A stretch of 64,000 bases of DNA from Acidaminobacter hydrogenoformans DSM 2784. Its GTDB lineage: Bacteria; Bacillota; Clostridia; Peptostreptococcales; Acidaminobacteraceae. The stretch covers positions 30,825-94,824 of the forward strand of contig NZ_FMWL01000014.1 of the NCBI RefSeq assembly GCF_900103005.1, given 5' to 3'. Shown here one piece after another: positions 10,007-19,304 of the stretch; the first letter of the stretch is position 1, and each line of letters opens with the position of its first letter. The position numbers and the translations under genes are program-made. Under the pieces are notes generated by a model. The model was not told the DNA's origin. It saw only the letters and a list, made by a program, of their open reading frames with translations, and did no database searches.

Positions 10007-11229
10007 TTCGAAGCCTCCTGAATTGACGCGTTTTCGGTCGTCTGAACAGATGCCTTGATAACATCAATGGCTTTTTCGAGCTGAACGTCCTGTGTCTCAT
10101 CTTCCACAGGCTCTATGACAATGTCCGGTTCTATACCGACACTATGGATATTCGTGCCATCCGGTGTGAAATATTGTGAGGTCGTCAGTTTAAACGCTGT
10201 ATTGTCACGCAGCTCAATCACAGATTGAACCAGTCCTTTTCCAAAAGTTTGAGTGCCAATAACGACGCCTGACTCTGAGTCCTGTACAGCGCCTGTCAGT
10301 ATTTCCGACGCGCTGGCGGAGCCGCCGTCGACAAGAACAGCCATAGGCAGATCCACTTTTTCCTTGTCCGACCGGTAATAAGTCTTTTCGCCGGCGCGAT
10401 CTTCCATATAGACTATGACTTGCTCACCCAAAAGATAATCCGCGATTTGCGTACATTCACTGAGAGAGCCCCCGGGATTCCCTCGCAGGTCTATAATCAG
10501 CCCAGTGATATTTTGAGCCAGAAGCGCATTCAACTCCGACTTAAATTCCTTGTAAGCGTCCTCATCAAAAGAGGTAAGCCTCAAATATCCAATTTGGTCC
10601 TCAAGAACCTCTGTCTTGACCACCTGTACCTTTATTTCTTCTCTGACAATCTCAAATTCCATGAGCTCCGTCACACCTGCGCGGCGAATGGTCAGTCTGA
10701 CAGCTTCACCCGGTTTTCCCCGGATCATGCTGACTGCCTCTTCGTACATTTCCACATTGACATCCTTCTCATCTACCGCGAGTATGATGTCACCGGATTT
10801 AACCCCTGCCTTTTCCGCCGGTGTATCCTCAATAGGGGAAACGACTTCAATGTAGCCATTTTCATTTGGGCTCACCACTATGCCAATCCCGCCGTATTCC
10901 CCCGTCGTCGAAATATTGAAGTTCTCATAATCCATTGAATTCATATAAACAGAATAGGGATCCTCCAAAGATGCGAAGAGTCCTTTCAAAAGTCCATCTT
11001 CAAAATCAACACCTGAGACATCCTTATAGAAATACTGGTCAATATAGCCCTTCAGCTCTTCAACCTTGCTGTAGCGCTTGTCCAGAGACTGATAATATTC
11101 CAGGTCTGTTCTCGACATTAAGACCTTGTCGCCAATCCGCAGCTGAAGCAAGTTACTGACAAAAAACGTCCCAACCGCAGTGAGAAGCATCATAACAATA
11201 CACAATAGTGCCACATTACTTTTTTTCAA
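10003..11229 (-). CDS. S41 family C-terminal processing serine protease (CtpA-like)
   Basis: A 408-residue protein with an N-terminal signal anchor (residues 7-29), a PDZ domain around YGGIGIVVS to SGDIILAVDEK (residues 112-160), and an S41 protease domain. The catalytic Ser306 lies in GGSASASEI and Lys331 in QTFGKG, 25 residues apart as in CtpA/CtpB. The LDLRGNPGG-like strand (DLRGNPGG, 247-254) is also present. The TTG start follows an AGGATGTGG stretch. It lies downstream of ftsE-ftsX and the EnvC-like peptidase, a common clostridial order, which suggests a job in trimming envelope or division proteins. Its stop overlaps the transporter start. Confidence 0.94.
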   Translation of the reverse strand: MKKSNVALLCIVMMLLTAVGTFFVSNLLQLRIGDKVLMSRTDLEYYQSLDKRYSKVEELKGYIDQYFYKDVSGVDFEDGLLKGLFASLEDPYSVYMNSMDYENFNISTTGEYGGIGIVVSPNENGYIEVVSPIEDTPAEKAGVKSGDIILAVDEKDVNVEMYEEAVSMIRGKPGEAVRLTIRRAGVTELMEFEIVREEIKVQVVKTEVLEDQIGYLRLTSFDEDAYKEFKSELNALLAQNITGLIIDLRGNPGGSLSECTQIADYLLGEQVIVYMEDRAGEKTYYRSDKEKVDLPMAVLVDGGSASASEILTGAVQDSESGVVIGTQTFGKGLVQSVIELRDNTAFKLTTSQYFTPDGTNIHSVGIEPDIVIEPVEDETQDVQLEKAIDVIKASVQTTENASIQEASN

Positions 11230-11311
11230 TTGACCACATCCTATGGTTGTCTGACGTCGCCTGCGACCTTTACTATAAAGGCTGGCCTTCGCCCCTTGAA
11301 AGCATTTTCAT

Positions 11312-12445
11312 TTACCCCGTCACCCACGGTACCGGATTGACGTATTTTCCGTTCTGACGGACCTCAAAATGAAGGTGCGCCCCTGTTGAAACGCCCGTGG
11401 TTCCAACCTTTGCAACCGTTTGACCCTTGGTGACCTTTGTCCCGGCCTTGACGACCAGCGAAGAGCAATGGGCGTAAAGCGTCACAATCCCACCGCCGTG
11501 ATCGATCATGATCACCTTACCATAGCCGCCAAACCAATCCGAATAAATGACTTTCCCATCCAGCGCCGCAACGATCTTGGCGCCTGAGGGCGCTGCGATA
11601 TCGATCCCTGTATGCATCTTATAAGTCTTGTAGACCGGATGAAGCCGGTTCCCAAAAGGTGACGTGATGCGTGTATAGCCAGGCGTTGGAAACATCATTT
11701 TACCGCCCACATATTTTTCAGTCGTCTTCAGCTTCGCGATCAAACTTGTGATTTTCTTCGCGTCTTCATTCAGTCGGTCTTCCTGTGCCTCCAGCGCTTT
11801 AATATCTTTTTTGAGGTTTTGCTGCTCTGTGTCCAGGCTGGTAAGATCTTGTGAGAGCTTCTTCTGTTTGCTCGACAAGTCGGACTTGAGGGACACCAGT
11901 GACGCTCTCTGTTCTTCCAGCGCTTTCTTTTTTTCCTCAACTAAATCTCGCTGCTGCTGCATATATTCAAGCAGTGTTGTGTCATGCTCATAGATTTTTT
12001 GAAGCATATCCATGCGACTCAGCATATCTTCAAAATTGAATGAGCCAAGAAGTACCTCGAGATACCCGACATGCCCTGTCTTATACATGACCCGAAGTCT
12101 CTGATTCAGCGTGTCCTTCTTCTCGACGATCTTGGATTCTGCGTTGGCCAGTTCCATTAAGGTGGCATTCAGCGTCCCTTCCGTCGTGACAATCCGATCA
12201 GAAATATCGTTGATTTCACCTTCAACGGATCTGATACTGTTTTCAATGCTTCCAATCCGCTGCACCACGGATTTCTGATTGGCGGTCAGCTGTCTTTGCT
12301 GCTGATCAATTTTCTTCATATCCGACTGCAGCTTTTTCAATTGCTCCTGATATTTCTGCAAATCCTGACTGCTCGCATAGCTTTCCATGCCTACCGCGCC
12401 AAAAACCATGACAACCGCAACCAATGCGGCGATCCATCTTCTCAA
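11312..12445 (-). CDS. EnvC-like murein hydrolase activator, coiled coil plus M23 peptidase domain
   Basis: The 377-residue protein has a signal peptide ending near MESYASS (residues 20-26), about 200 residues of heptad-like coiled coil, and a C-terminal M23 (LytM) domain. The zinc ligands are present: H in HTGIDIA with its Asp three residues on, and the HLHFE motif, so the domain looks catalytically competent rather than degenerate as in E. coli EnvC. The TTG start lies 9 bases after AAAGGAGG. It directly follows ftsX, matching the known link in which FtsEX controls a coiled-coil murein hydrolase (PcsB, CwlO, EnvC) from across the membrane. That link is inferred from family knowledge and gene order. 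Confidence 0.92.
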   Translation of the reverse strand: MRRWIAALVAVVMVFGAVGMESYASSQDLQKYQEQLKKLQSDMKKIDQQQRQLTANQKSVVQRIGSIENSIRSVEGEINDISDRIVTTEGTLNATLMELANAESKIVEKKDTLNQRLRVMYKTGHVGYLEVLLGSFNFEDMLSRMDMLQKIYEHDTTLLEYMQQQRDLVEEKKKALEEQRASLVSLKSDLSSKQKKLSQDLTSLDTEQQNLKKDIKALEAQEDRLNEDAKKITSLIAKLKTTEKYVGGKMMFPTPGYTRITSPFGNRLHPVYKTYKMHTGIDIAAPSGAKIVAALDGKVIYSDWFGGYGKVIMIDHGGGIVTLYAHCSSLVVKAGTKVTKGQTVAKVGTTGVSTGAHLHFEVRQNGKYVNPVPWVTG

Positions 12446-12473
12446 GGGGGGCGACCTCCTTTCAGTGAGCTCA

Positions 12474-13370
12474 TTATACGTTCAAATATTTTTTCATGGA
12501 CAAAATACTGCCTAAAATACCTATACCTGAGCCAATGACAATAAACAAAATCAATATATCCTTCATAACGGACTCAACACTCACCAGATACGCGGCGATC
12601 AGCACGTAAAACTGGCTGCTCAGGATTGTATGCAGGTACTGATAAAGCGCGTAAATCACACCGGCAGACACCAATGCACCAAGGAGCCCAAGCACCGTCC
12701 CTTCTACGAGAAATGGCCAGCGGACAAACCAGTTCGTCGCGCCCACATACTTCATGATGTTGATTTCCCGACGCCTGGCGTTAACTGCCAGCTTCACCGT
12801 ATTGTTGATTATAAAGGTACTGAGGGCTACCAGTGTGAACATAACCACCAGGCCTACTGTCCGGATCATATCTGCAATATTCATCATCCGTTCAATAATC
12901 TCCTGGTAATATTTGATTTCCTCAACACCCTCAATCTTCTCAATATTGCGAACGACATAATTCGCGAACCCAATATCATTTAAAGTGATGATGAAGCTGT
13001 CCGGAAGCGGGTTGGACTCAAGCCCGTCGAGCAGATAGCCATTTTCCTGCCACTGCGTCTTCATCTTCTCCATGGCATCTTCCTTAGTCTCAAAGACGAC
13101 CTCTTTCACGCCCTCAAGGGCGAAAATTTCCTGACCTATTGTCTCTATCCGCGATGTCTCAAGGCCATCATCCAAATAAACCTGAACAGAGTCGAACTGC
13201 TCTTTCGCCCCTTGGGCAAGGGAGTTTATATTGACGATCAGTATAAAAATGATCCCCAAAATCAGCAGCGTCGCCGCCACGGAAGACAGAGAGGCTAAAC
13301 TCATCAGCCTGTTGCGCCACAGATTTTTCATGCTTTCCTTTAATGTATAACGTATCGATCTAATCTTCAC
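12474..13370 (-). CDS. ftsX: Cell division ABC transporter permease FtsX
   Basis: FtsX is the membrane half of FtsEX, which couples ATP use to murein hydrolase activity at the septum. The 298-residue product has one transmembrane segment near residues 24-45, an extracellular loop of about 120 residues, and three C-terminal segments, as usual. The GTG at 13370 is taken as start because the protein then begins [13 protein letters not shown], matching the family opening; it overlaps the ftsE end by 11 bases, with GGGAGG 11 bases upstream. An ATG eight codons earlier (13394) is in frame but has no spaced ribosome site. Confidence 0.94.
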   Translation of the reverse strand: MKIRSIRYTLKESMKNLWRNRLMSLASLSSVAATLLILGIIFILIVNINSLAQGAKEQFDSVQVYLDDGLETSRIETIGQEIFALEGVKEVVFETKEDAMEKMKTQWQENGYLLDGLESNPLPDSFIITLNDIGFANYVVRNIEKIEGVEEIKYYQEIIERMMNIADMIRTVGLVVMFTLVALSTFIINNTVKLAVNARRREINIMKYVGATNWFVRWPFLVEGTVLGLLGALVSAGVIYALYQYLHTILSSQFYVLIAAYLVSVESVMKDILILFIVIGSGIGILGSILSMKKYLNV

Positions 13371-14082
13371 AGCCGTAGCAACCTCCCAACTCATCCCTGA
13401 TGATCTTGCCTTCGCTCAGCGCTATGACGCGCTGCTGCATGACATCAACGATAGTCTTGTCGTGAGTGGCCATGATGATAGTTGTCCCTCTCTGATTGAT
13501 CTGTCTCAGCAGCTTCATGATTTCCCAGGAGGTGTCCGGGTCCAGATTGCCTGTTGGCTCATCTGCTATTAAAACCGGAGGGTTATTGATCATGGCCCGG
13601 GCTATGGAAACCCGCTGCTGCTCGCCGCCGGACAGCTGATGGGGATATAGTTTGTGCTTGTCTGCAAGGCCGACAATACTCAGGATCATAGGCACCTGCC
13701 TGCGAATGTCCCGCTCTTTGGCTTCAATAATTTCCATGGCAAAAGCGACGTTTTCATAAACGGTTTTGTTGGGTAAAAGTCTGAAATCTTGAAAGACAAC
13801 GCCGAGCTGACGCCTGAGGAACGGCACTTTGCGCCTGTGCATATTCGAAACTTTCTTCCCGCAGACGTAGATTTTTCCTTCAGTCGCGTCAGATTCCTTC
13901 AGCAGCAATTTGATAAACGTCGATTTTCCGGCACCTGATGGCCCAACGACGAAAATGAACTCTCCCTTTTGAACATCCAAACTGACATTCCTTAGCGCTT
14001 CGTGTCCATCATCAAAACGGACAGTGACACCCTCCAGGCGAATCTGCGGAAGATCTTCCGGCAATTGATCCGCAAAATGCAT
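13360..14082 (-). CDS. ftsE: Cell division ATP-binding protein FtsE
   Basis: The 240-residue ATPase of the FtsEX complex. Walker [10 protein letters not shown] is at residues 47-55, the ABC signature reads LSGGEQQRV, and Walker B/D-loop are seen in [12 protein letters not shown], with the switch histidine in MATHD. It starts with an ATG preceded by GAGGAG. It is first in the ftsE-ftsX-envC-like block and overlaps ftsX. A short extra C-terminus ends in GGCYGCED. Together with FtsX it is expected to sit in the inner face of the membrane at the division site. Confidence 0.96.
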   Translation of the reverse strand: MHFADQLPEDLPQIRLEGVTVRFDDGHEALRNVSLDVQKGEFIFVVGPSGAGKSTFIKLLLKESDATEGKIYVCGKKVSNMHRRKVPFLRRQLGVVFQDFRLLPNKTVYENVAFAMEIIEAKERDIRRQVPMILSIVGLADKHKLYPHQLSGGEQQRVSIARAMINNPPVLIADEPTGNLDPDTSWEIMKLLRQINQRGTTIIMATHDKTIVDVMQQRVIALSEGKIIRDELGGCYGCED

Positions 14083-14271
14083 ATATAATCACTCCTCGTT
14101 GACGGCAGACGCCTTTTTGAAATAATTTTAGTTAGTTTAACCAATACTTTTACATCACTACTATTCTATCTCAATACCAGCCATAAGAAAAGCGAACATT
14201 AAAAAAAACCGTATGTGCTCGAGGTTACAGTTAAATGACACCCCCCTTTTACAAAGTAAAAAAGTCAACCC

Positions 14272-14300
14272 TTGCCAATTGGGCCGGGATTGCCTATGAT
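14272..14300 (+). promoter_or_regulatory. Sigma-A promoter of the 5-formyl-THF cyclo-ligase gene
   Basis: TTGCCA (14272-14277) and TATGAT (14295-14300) are separated by exactly 17 bases on the plus strand, 35 bases upstream of the start codon. Confidence 0.75.
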
Positions 14301-14335
14301 GTAAATAAGCCATTGATTTAAGAGGAGGACTTCCC

Positions 14336-14932
14336 ATGGACAAGCAGACACTCCGAGCGAGTATTCTCGAGCGACGCAGCAGTCTTACAGAAGAAGAGCT
14401 TGACGCTAAAAGCGCTCAAATACTGGACCAGCTTATTCACACCCCACTGCTGGACAACGCCAAAACCGTCATGATCTTTATGGACTTCAAGGATGAAGTC
14501 CGTACCGCGGGAATTATTGAGCACCTTTGGAAAACTGGAAAGACCCCGGTTGTGCCAAGAGTCAACAAGAAAGCAGACCGTTTGGATTTGTATTCGATCC
14601 AATCCTTCGACGAGCTCATCCGCTCCGCCTATGGCATTCTTGAGCCGTCTAAAGACAGGGTACCGGACATCCAACCATCGGATCTCGATTTGATTCTTTC
14701 CCCAGGCGTTGTCTTTGATGTACTCGGCAACCGGATTGGGTATGGCGCTGGCTATTACGACAAGCTGCTCCCTCACGTCAGGACGGAATGTGTGGTCTGC
14801 GGGATTGCCTACGACCTTCAGATCGTACCGAACGGGCAGATCCCTGTGGAACCCCACGACATCCCGCTGGATTATCTGATTACGGAGCACCGGATCATCC
14901 GAACGCCAAATGCAGATTTAAAGGGCAGATAA
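14336..14932 (+). CDS. 5-formyltetrahydrofolate cyclo-ligase
   Basis: This enzyme uses ATP to turn 5-formyl-THF into 5,10-methenyl-THF, returning folate to one-carbon metabolism. The 198 residues include the ATP-binding C-terminal motif DVLGNRIGYGAGYYDKLL (about residues 135-152) and the substrate region PGVVFD. The ATG follows GAGGAGG at a good distance and a clear promoter lies upstream. The gene stands alone on the plus strand between ftsE and the Lon-related protease. In B. subtilis the homologue is yqgN; in E. coli it is ygfA (fau). Confidence 0.94.
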   Translation: MDKQTLRASILERRSSLTEEELDAKSAQILDQLIHTPLLDNAKTVMIFMDFKDEVRTAGIIEHLWKTGKTPVVPRVNKKADRLDLYSIQSFDELIRSAYGILEPSKDRVPDIQPSDLDLILSPGVVFDVLGNRIGYGAGYYDKLLPHVRTECVVCGIAYDLQIVPNGQIPVEPHDIPLDYLITEHRIIRTPNADLKGR

Positions 14933-15027
14933 GCGACCCTGAAACTTGGTGTCCCACCGACACCGGTTTTCACCGGCATCCACCCTTAAAACACTTCAAA
15001 AGAAATTTCCCATAAGACACAAAGATC

Positions 15028-15065
15028 AGAGGACACCGGGCCGCGTACTACGCCCTGTGTCCTCT
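15028..15065. terminator. Hairpin between convergent genes (possible bidirectional terminator)
   Basis: AGAGGACAC at 15028-15036 pairs exactly with GTGTCCTCT at 15057-15065, with an inner GGGC/GCCC. It lies between the ends of the cyclo-ligase gene and the Lon-related gene. No real T-run follows on either strand, so termination is likely but not certain. Confidence 0.5.
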
Positions 15066-15116
15066 GCTTCATTTCATATTAAGAAATTAAAATTTTAATC
15101 GTAGAGCCGGTCTGCA

Positions 15117-17696
15117 CTAAACCGGATCTCCAACGTCGTCCTCAGGCTCGTCTTCAGGTTCATCTTCCGGCAACGGATTTGGCCCTGGACCCGAAACCGG
15201 TTCAGTATCCTTGTCGCTTTCATTTTCATCTTGACCTTGATCTTCTTCCAATACCGTTTTTTCCTCAAGCTCGGACTTAATGGCCTTTGCCACCCGCAGA
15301 GCTTCCAGCTCCGCCGGCGAAGGTGTGATCAGTTCCTGAAGCTTTCTGTTGACTCTGTCATAGACAGAATCCTTCGTATAAGAGCCATCCGGATTCATGT
15401 CCCCTGCTTCCACTCCGGTAAGGATCTCAATGCCTTCATCAATGTTCTTCACAGAATAAATGTGGAAAGTACCGGCCTTCACAGCGTCTATGATCTCTTC
15501 AGGCAGCATGAGGTTCTTGACGTTCTGCTGGGGGATGATGACCCCCTGCTCGCCATTCAAACCCTTGAGCTTGCACACTTTGAAATAGCCATGGATCTTT
15601 TCGTTGACCCCGCCGATAGGCTGAATCTCCCCACGCTGGTTAACCGAACCAGTGACTGCGATCGATTGGCGAATTGGGAGCTCGGACAGGCTGGACAGCA
15701 GCGCGTAAAGCTCTGTGCTGGAAGCAGAGTCCCCGTCAATGCCAGAATACAGCTGTTCAAACACAATGCTGGCCGTCAGTGCCAACGGCTTATCCTGAGC
15801 GAATTTGTGACCAAGATAGCCGGAGATGATCATGACACCTTTGTCGTGTATGGCGCCACTGGTGCGGGCTTCACGCTCTATATTGATAATCCCGGCCCTG
15901 CCCCTGTAAGTGGACACTGTAATTTTGGTAGGCTTGCCAAACTGATACTGCCCTGAGCCGGTGACGGCCAATCCGTTGATCTCCCCGACCTTTTCACCGG
16001 AAACATCCAGGAGGTAATCCCCGTTTTCAAACATTTCAAGGACTTTCTCCTCGATTTTGTTGTTGCGCTTTTCCATCATTTCGAGGGCAATTTCCACGTG
16101 CTTTGATTCGACGATCTCCGAACCGTCTTCATCCGCCCAGCTGTCCGCTTCATAAATCAAATCCACCAGCTTGTTCAAATGAGAGCTCAGCTTGTTTTGG
16201 TCATCCGCCTGGCGGGAGCTCTGCTCTATGACCCGGCCCACGGCGCAGCGGCTGAAGTGCCTGAGTCCATCCTCGTGGCAATGCTTCGCGATAAAACGCG
16301 CGATTTTATCAATATTGTCTTCACTGCGGTCCATCTCAATGTCAAAATCCGCCATGACTTTGAACAGCTTTCGGAACTCCTCATCATAATAATAGAGCAG
16401 CTGATACGTATATTGATCCCCAATCAGGATAATCTTGACGTCAAGGGGAATAGGCTGTGGCTTCAAAGTCGTTGAGACAATAGCTCCGGTTTGGCTCCCC
16501 AGGGACTCAATGGTGATTTCGTCATCCAAAAGGGCTCTCATCAAACCTTTCCAGGCAAATGGCATAGTCAGGATATCCTTCGCAAGGACAATCAGGTAGC
16601 CCCCGTTGGCCTCGTGAAGAAGTCCGGGCTTAATCATGGTAAAGTCCGTTTTTAAAACGCCGAGCTCGTTCTTGTATTCAATACCGCCCAGCAGGTTGTA
16701 ATAGGTTGGATTCGAGGCAAAGACCACCGGCGCCTGCTCTTTGCCGTCATTGTTGACGAACTGGTTTATAGTATACCGGTCGAAGAACGACTCACTGCTC
16801 TTTGGCATCAGCGCTGCCAGCGGACCTGTCGACTCTTCCTCGCCACCATCATTCTTAAACCGCTCCAGGTGCTCGACTATGTCGTCAATCAGATAATTTA
16901 AATACTGGATCACCGCCTCGTTGTCCCTGTACTTTTCGAACATCTCCGCCAAGTGGAAGGTCGCGATCCGCCTGCCGGTCTTGGCGTCCAAATCCATCAT
17001 TTTCTGTCTGAACTGTTCCTCAGCCCCCCGCAGCCGGTTGAAAAGGTCCGAGGTTTCAATGCTCAGTTTTGCCGATTGTTCCTTAAGGGTCTCAAAGTCC
17101 GACTCCGACAAATTCCTGTATTCTTCTTCCGTCATGGGCTCATTGTTCTTCAGCGGTATGCTGATGAGTCCCCGCTCATTCTGTGCAAAACGAAAGCCGT
17201 ATTTTTCCCCAATTTCATTGAGCTCATCTATAATGGTCTGGGTGTTCTCCGTATATTCCTGAAGAAGTCCGGCCCTGTCGTTTTCATAATCTTTCCCCGA
17301 AAAGGCATTCGCGATCTCCTTTTTGAGAAAGCTGATGATAAAGTTCATGCTCTTTACAAATTCCTTGCCTTCACCTGGCGGTAAGCCTATGGCGATTGGT
17401 GTTCTGGCCACCTTGAAATTATTGACATACAACCAGTCTTTTGGCGGCGTTCTAAGCTTCGCGGCTGCCTCAGAAAGATGGCGCACCAGACTGTTTCGTC
17501 CTGTACCCCAGCTTCCGCCTACATAAATATTGTAACCTTTTCGCTTCATTTTGAGTCCGAATTTGACAGCCTCTACCGCTCTGTCCTGACCCATGATTGC
17601 CTTGAGAGGCTCAAGCTCTTCCGTCGTTTCAAAGGGCAGGCAGTTCAAGTCACAGGCTCTGGTCAATTGATGCGGTTCGAGTCCAAATTTTTTCAT
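15117..17696 (-). CDS. Lon-related ATP-dependent protease (AAA_32/LonC-type)
   Basis: An 859-residue protein of the COG1067 Lon-related group, not Lon itself: it lacks the Lon N-terminal domain. The AAA region has an altered Walker A, GGSWGTGRNS (residues 60-69), in which Arg67 replaces the usual lysine, and the segment LLHEANGGYLIV. The C-terminal Lon protease domain carries the Ser657 (GDSAS) and Lys700 (GGVNEK) dyad, 43 residues apart as in Lon. The last 60 residues are acidic and proline-rich. The ATG at 17696 follows GGAGGAGG by 6 bases; an ATG seven codons earlier overlaps that site. It is probably monocistronic and ends against the convergent cyclo-ligase gene. Confidence 0.9.
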   Translation of the reverse strand: MKKFGLEPHQLTRACDLNCLPFETTEELEPLKAIMGQDRAVEAVKFGLKMKRKGYNIYVGGSWGTGRNSLVRHLSEAAAKLRTPPKDWLYVNNFKVARTPIAIGLPPGEGKEFVKSMNFIISFLKKEIANAFSGKDYENDRAGLLQEYTENTQTIIDELNEIGEKYGFRFAQNERGLISIPLKNNEPMTEEEYRNLSESDFETLKEQSAKLSIETSDLFNRLRGAEEQFRQKMMDLDAKTGRRIATFHLAEMFEKYRDNEAVIQYLNYLIDDIVEHLERFKNDGGEEESTGPLAALMPKSSESFFDRYTINQFVNNDGKEQAPVVFASNPTYYNLLGGIEYKNELGVLKTDFTMIKPGLLHEANGGYLIVLAKDILTMPFAWKGLMRALLDDEITIESLGSQTGAIVSTTLKPQPIPLDVKIILIGDQYTYQLLYYYDEEFRKLFKVMADFDIEMDRSEDNIDKIARFIAKHCHEDGLRHFSRCAVGRVIEQSSRQADDQNKLSSHLNKLVDLIYEADSWADEDGSEIVESKHVEIALEMMEKRNNKIEEKVLEMFENGDYLLDVSGEKVGEINGLAVTGSGQYQFGKPTKITVSTYRGRAGIINIEREARTSGAIHDKGVMIISGYLGHKFAQDKPLALTASIVFEQLYSGIDGDSASSTELYALLSSLSELPIRQSIAVTGSVNQRGEIQPIGGVNEKIHGYFKVCKLKGLNGEQGVIIPQQNVKNLMLPEEIIDAVKAGTFHIYSVKNIDEGIEILTGVEAGDMNPDGSYTKDSVYDRVNRKLQELITPSPAELEALRVAKAIKSELEEKTVLEEDQGQDENESDKDTEPVSGPGPNPLPEDEPEDEPEDDVGDPV

Positions 17697-17815
17697 AATA
17701 GTCCTCCTCCCTGACATGTTCGTTTATACCCTCTATTTCAACGCTAACCTCAAAGTCGTCGAAAAATCCAAGAATTTGATTTCCCAGTCTACAGCGTTAA
17801 TATTCTCCCAAACGC

Positions 17816-17862
17816 AAAAAAACGGCGCCTCAGGCATCTGATTTGACTGCCTGATTGCGCCG
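17816..17862 (-). terminator. Rho-independent terminator of the S1-domain gene
   Basis: On the minus strand CGGCGC...TCAGGCA pairs with TGCCTGA...GCGCCG (17823-17862) and is followed by seven T residues. It begins 32 bases after the S1-domain gene stop codon. Confidence 0.9.
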
Positions 17863-17894
17863 ATTTTGATTTTGTTTTCAAATTAACAAATAAA

Positions 17895-19070
17895 TTACTT
17901 CAAGAAATCCTTTAGCTTGTCCCCAAAGAGATCACCCAAAGTCGCAGATGCGTCATTAGCTTCCTCTTCCTGCTGAGCGTAAGCTTCATAAGCCTCAGCT
18001 TCGTTGTCCTGGGCCGCCTTGATGCTCAGGGAAATACGCTGTTGATCAGCGTCAATGCCCAGAATTCTGACTTTGACTTCTTGACCTACAGAGAGTACAT
18101 CCGATGGTTTTTCAACCCGCGCATCAGAAATCTGAGACACATGAACCAGGCCCTCGAGACCTTCGCTAAGCTCCACAAAAGCGCCAAATGGCTGAAGTCT
18201 TCTGATCACGCCTGTGACGACCTGATCGACGCGGTACATTTCGTTGACCGTATTCCACGGGTTGTTGGCATAATCCGCAAGGCGCAGTGAAATTCTGCGT
18301 TTTTCAGGATCGACATTCAGCACGGTCACTTTGACTCGATCACCAACTGAAACGACTTCAGAAGCGCTCTTGACGCGCTTCCATGAGAGCTCGCTCAGAT
18401 GGACCAGACCATCAACACCGCCAATATCAACAAACGCGCCAAAATCCGCGAGACGTCTGACTACGCCCTCTACGGTTTCACCCGCCTGCAGAGTTTTATA
18501 AATTTCTTCTTCCTTCAAGGCTCTTTGCGCTTCGAGATATTTACGCCCTGAAACGACAAAGTCCTTTTTGTTTCTGACTTCAATCGCGACAACATCCATT
18601 GATTCGCCTATGACTTCATTCAGGTCCTCAACACGCTCAAGTCTTACCTGTGAAGCTGGCATAAAGAATCTGATGCCTTTATATTTACCCACGACGCCGC
18701 CTTTGACGACTTCAGAAACTTTCACGCTCAGTGGTGTGCCACTTTCGAGGGATTCGTTGATCTCGTCCCAGACATCCAGCGCCAGCGCCCTTTTTCTTGA
18801 AAGGACGACATTGCCCTGCCCATCATCCTCTTTGACGACGACGAAGCGAAGCTTAGCGCCGACCTCAACACTTTCAATAGACGAACCATCTTCAAAATCC
18901 ATTTCGTTCTTTGGCATGACGCCGTCTGTCATATGCTCCAAATTGACGACGAGCTCCTCGCCATTATTGGAAATGACCGTACCTTCTACACAATCGCCCT
19001 GGTTGAGGCGCGTCATCGATTTATCGATATCGCCCATGAGCTCTTCCATTGTCATCTCATTATCCGTCAT
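17895..19070 (-). CDS. S1 RNA-binding domain protein (ribosomal protein S1-like)
   Basis: A 391-residue protein with four S1 (OB-fold) repeats, roughly residues 23-93, 107-175, 190-258 and 275-345; the third and fourth are the clearest ([24 protein letters not shown] and the matching [13 protein letters not shown]). This is the architecture of the short S1 homologues of Bacillota, which bind mRNA on the 30S subunit or act more generally on RNA. The ATG at 19070 follows AGGGG by 8 bases; a GTG three codons upstream lies within that site. It has its own strong promoter with a nearby inverted repeat and its own terminator, so it is a single-gene unit. It lacks fused IspH, which some Clostridia have. 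Confidence 0.88.
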   Translation of the reverse strand: MTDNEMTMEELMGDIDKSMTRLNQGDCVEGTVISNNGEELVVNLEHMTDGVMPKNEMDFEDGSSIESVEVGAKLRFVVVKEDDGQGNVVLSRKRALALDVWDEINESLESGTPLSVKVSEVVKGGVVGKYKGIRFFMPASQVRLERVEDLNEVIGESMDVVAIEVRNKKDFVVSGRKYLEAQRALKEEEIYKTLQAGETVEGVVRRLADFGAFVDIGGVDGLVHLSELSWKRVKSASEVVSVGDRVKVTVLNVDPEKRRISLRLADYANNPWNTVNEMYRVDQVVTGVIRRLQPFGAFVELSEGLEGLVHVSQISDARVEKPSDVLSVGQEVKVRILGIDADQQRISLSIKAAQDNEAEAYEAYAQQEEEANDASATLGDLFGDKLKDFLK

Positions 19071-19105
19071 TAGTTCCACCCCTTAGTATCAATCAGAATA
19101 CTCTC

Positions 19106-19134
19106 ATTATACAGGACATCCCGTCATTGGTCAA
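19106..19134 (-). promoter_or_regulatory. Sigma-A promoter of the S1-domain gene
   Basis: On the minus strand TTGACC (19129-19134) and a perfect TATAAT (19106-19111) are 17 bases apart, about 36 bases from the start codon. Confidence 0.85.
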
Positions 19135-19155
19135 ACTCGCCCAATTTTTGACCAA
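19127..19155. promoter_or_regulatory. Inverted repeat overlapping the S1-gene -35 element
   Basis: TTGGTCAAA at 19127-19135 and TTTGACCAA at 19147-19155 form a perfect 9-bp inverted repeat with an 11-base spacer. One arm contains the -35 hexamer. This is the layout of a repressor operator; no regulator is identified. Confidence 0.5.
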
Positions 19156-19188
19156 TATTCCCTATTTTTTTGGTTATTTCAAAGCAAA

Positions 19189-19228
19189 GCCGCCTTGGGC
19201 CCGTCGCTGACGACATGCCCAAAGCGGC
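19189..19228 (-). terminator. Hairpin downstream of ilvB (probable terminator)
   Basis: GCCGCcTTGGGC and GCCCAAaGCGGC pair with one internal mismatch. On the minus strand the hairpin lies about 77 bases past the ilvB stop and is followed by a TTTGCTTTG stretch, a poor U-tract. It would end the ilv operon before the S1-gene promoter region. Confidence 0.6.
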
Positions 19229-19304
19229 TTGATAGCATTGCAGTGTGAAAATCTAAAGTGAATTCGTCTAAAAACTGTATCCTTTAATTCCCAAAGGCTC
19301 CAAG

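Noticed and set aside
14161..14343. Short minus-strand frame of 60 residues before the cyclo-ligase gene
   Set aside because: It overlaps the plus-strand promoter and has no ribosome site or similarity.
15231..15956. 241-residue open frame on the plus strand
   Set aside because: Antisense to the Lon-related gene, no ribosome site or motif.
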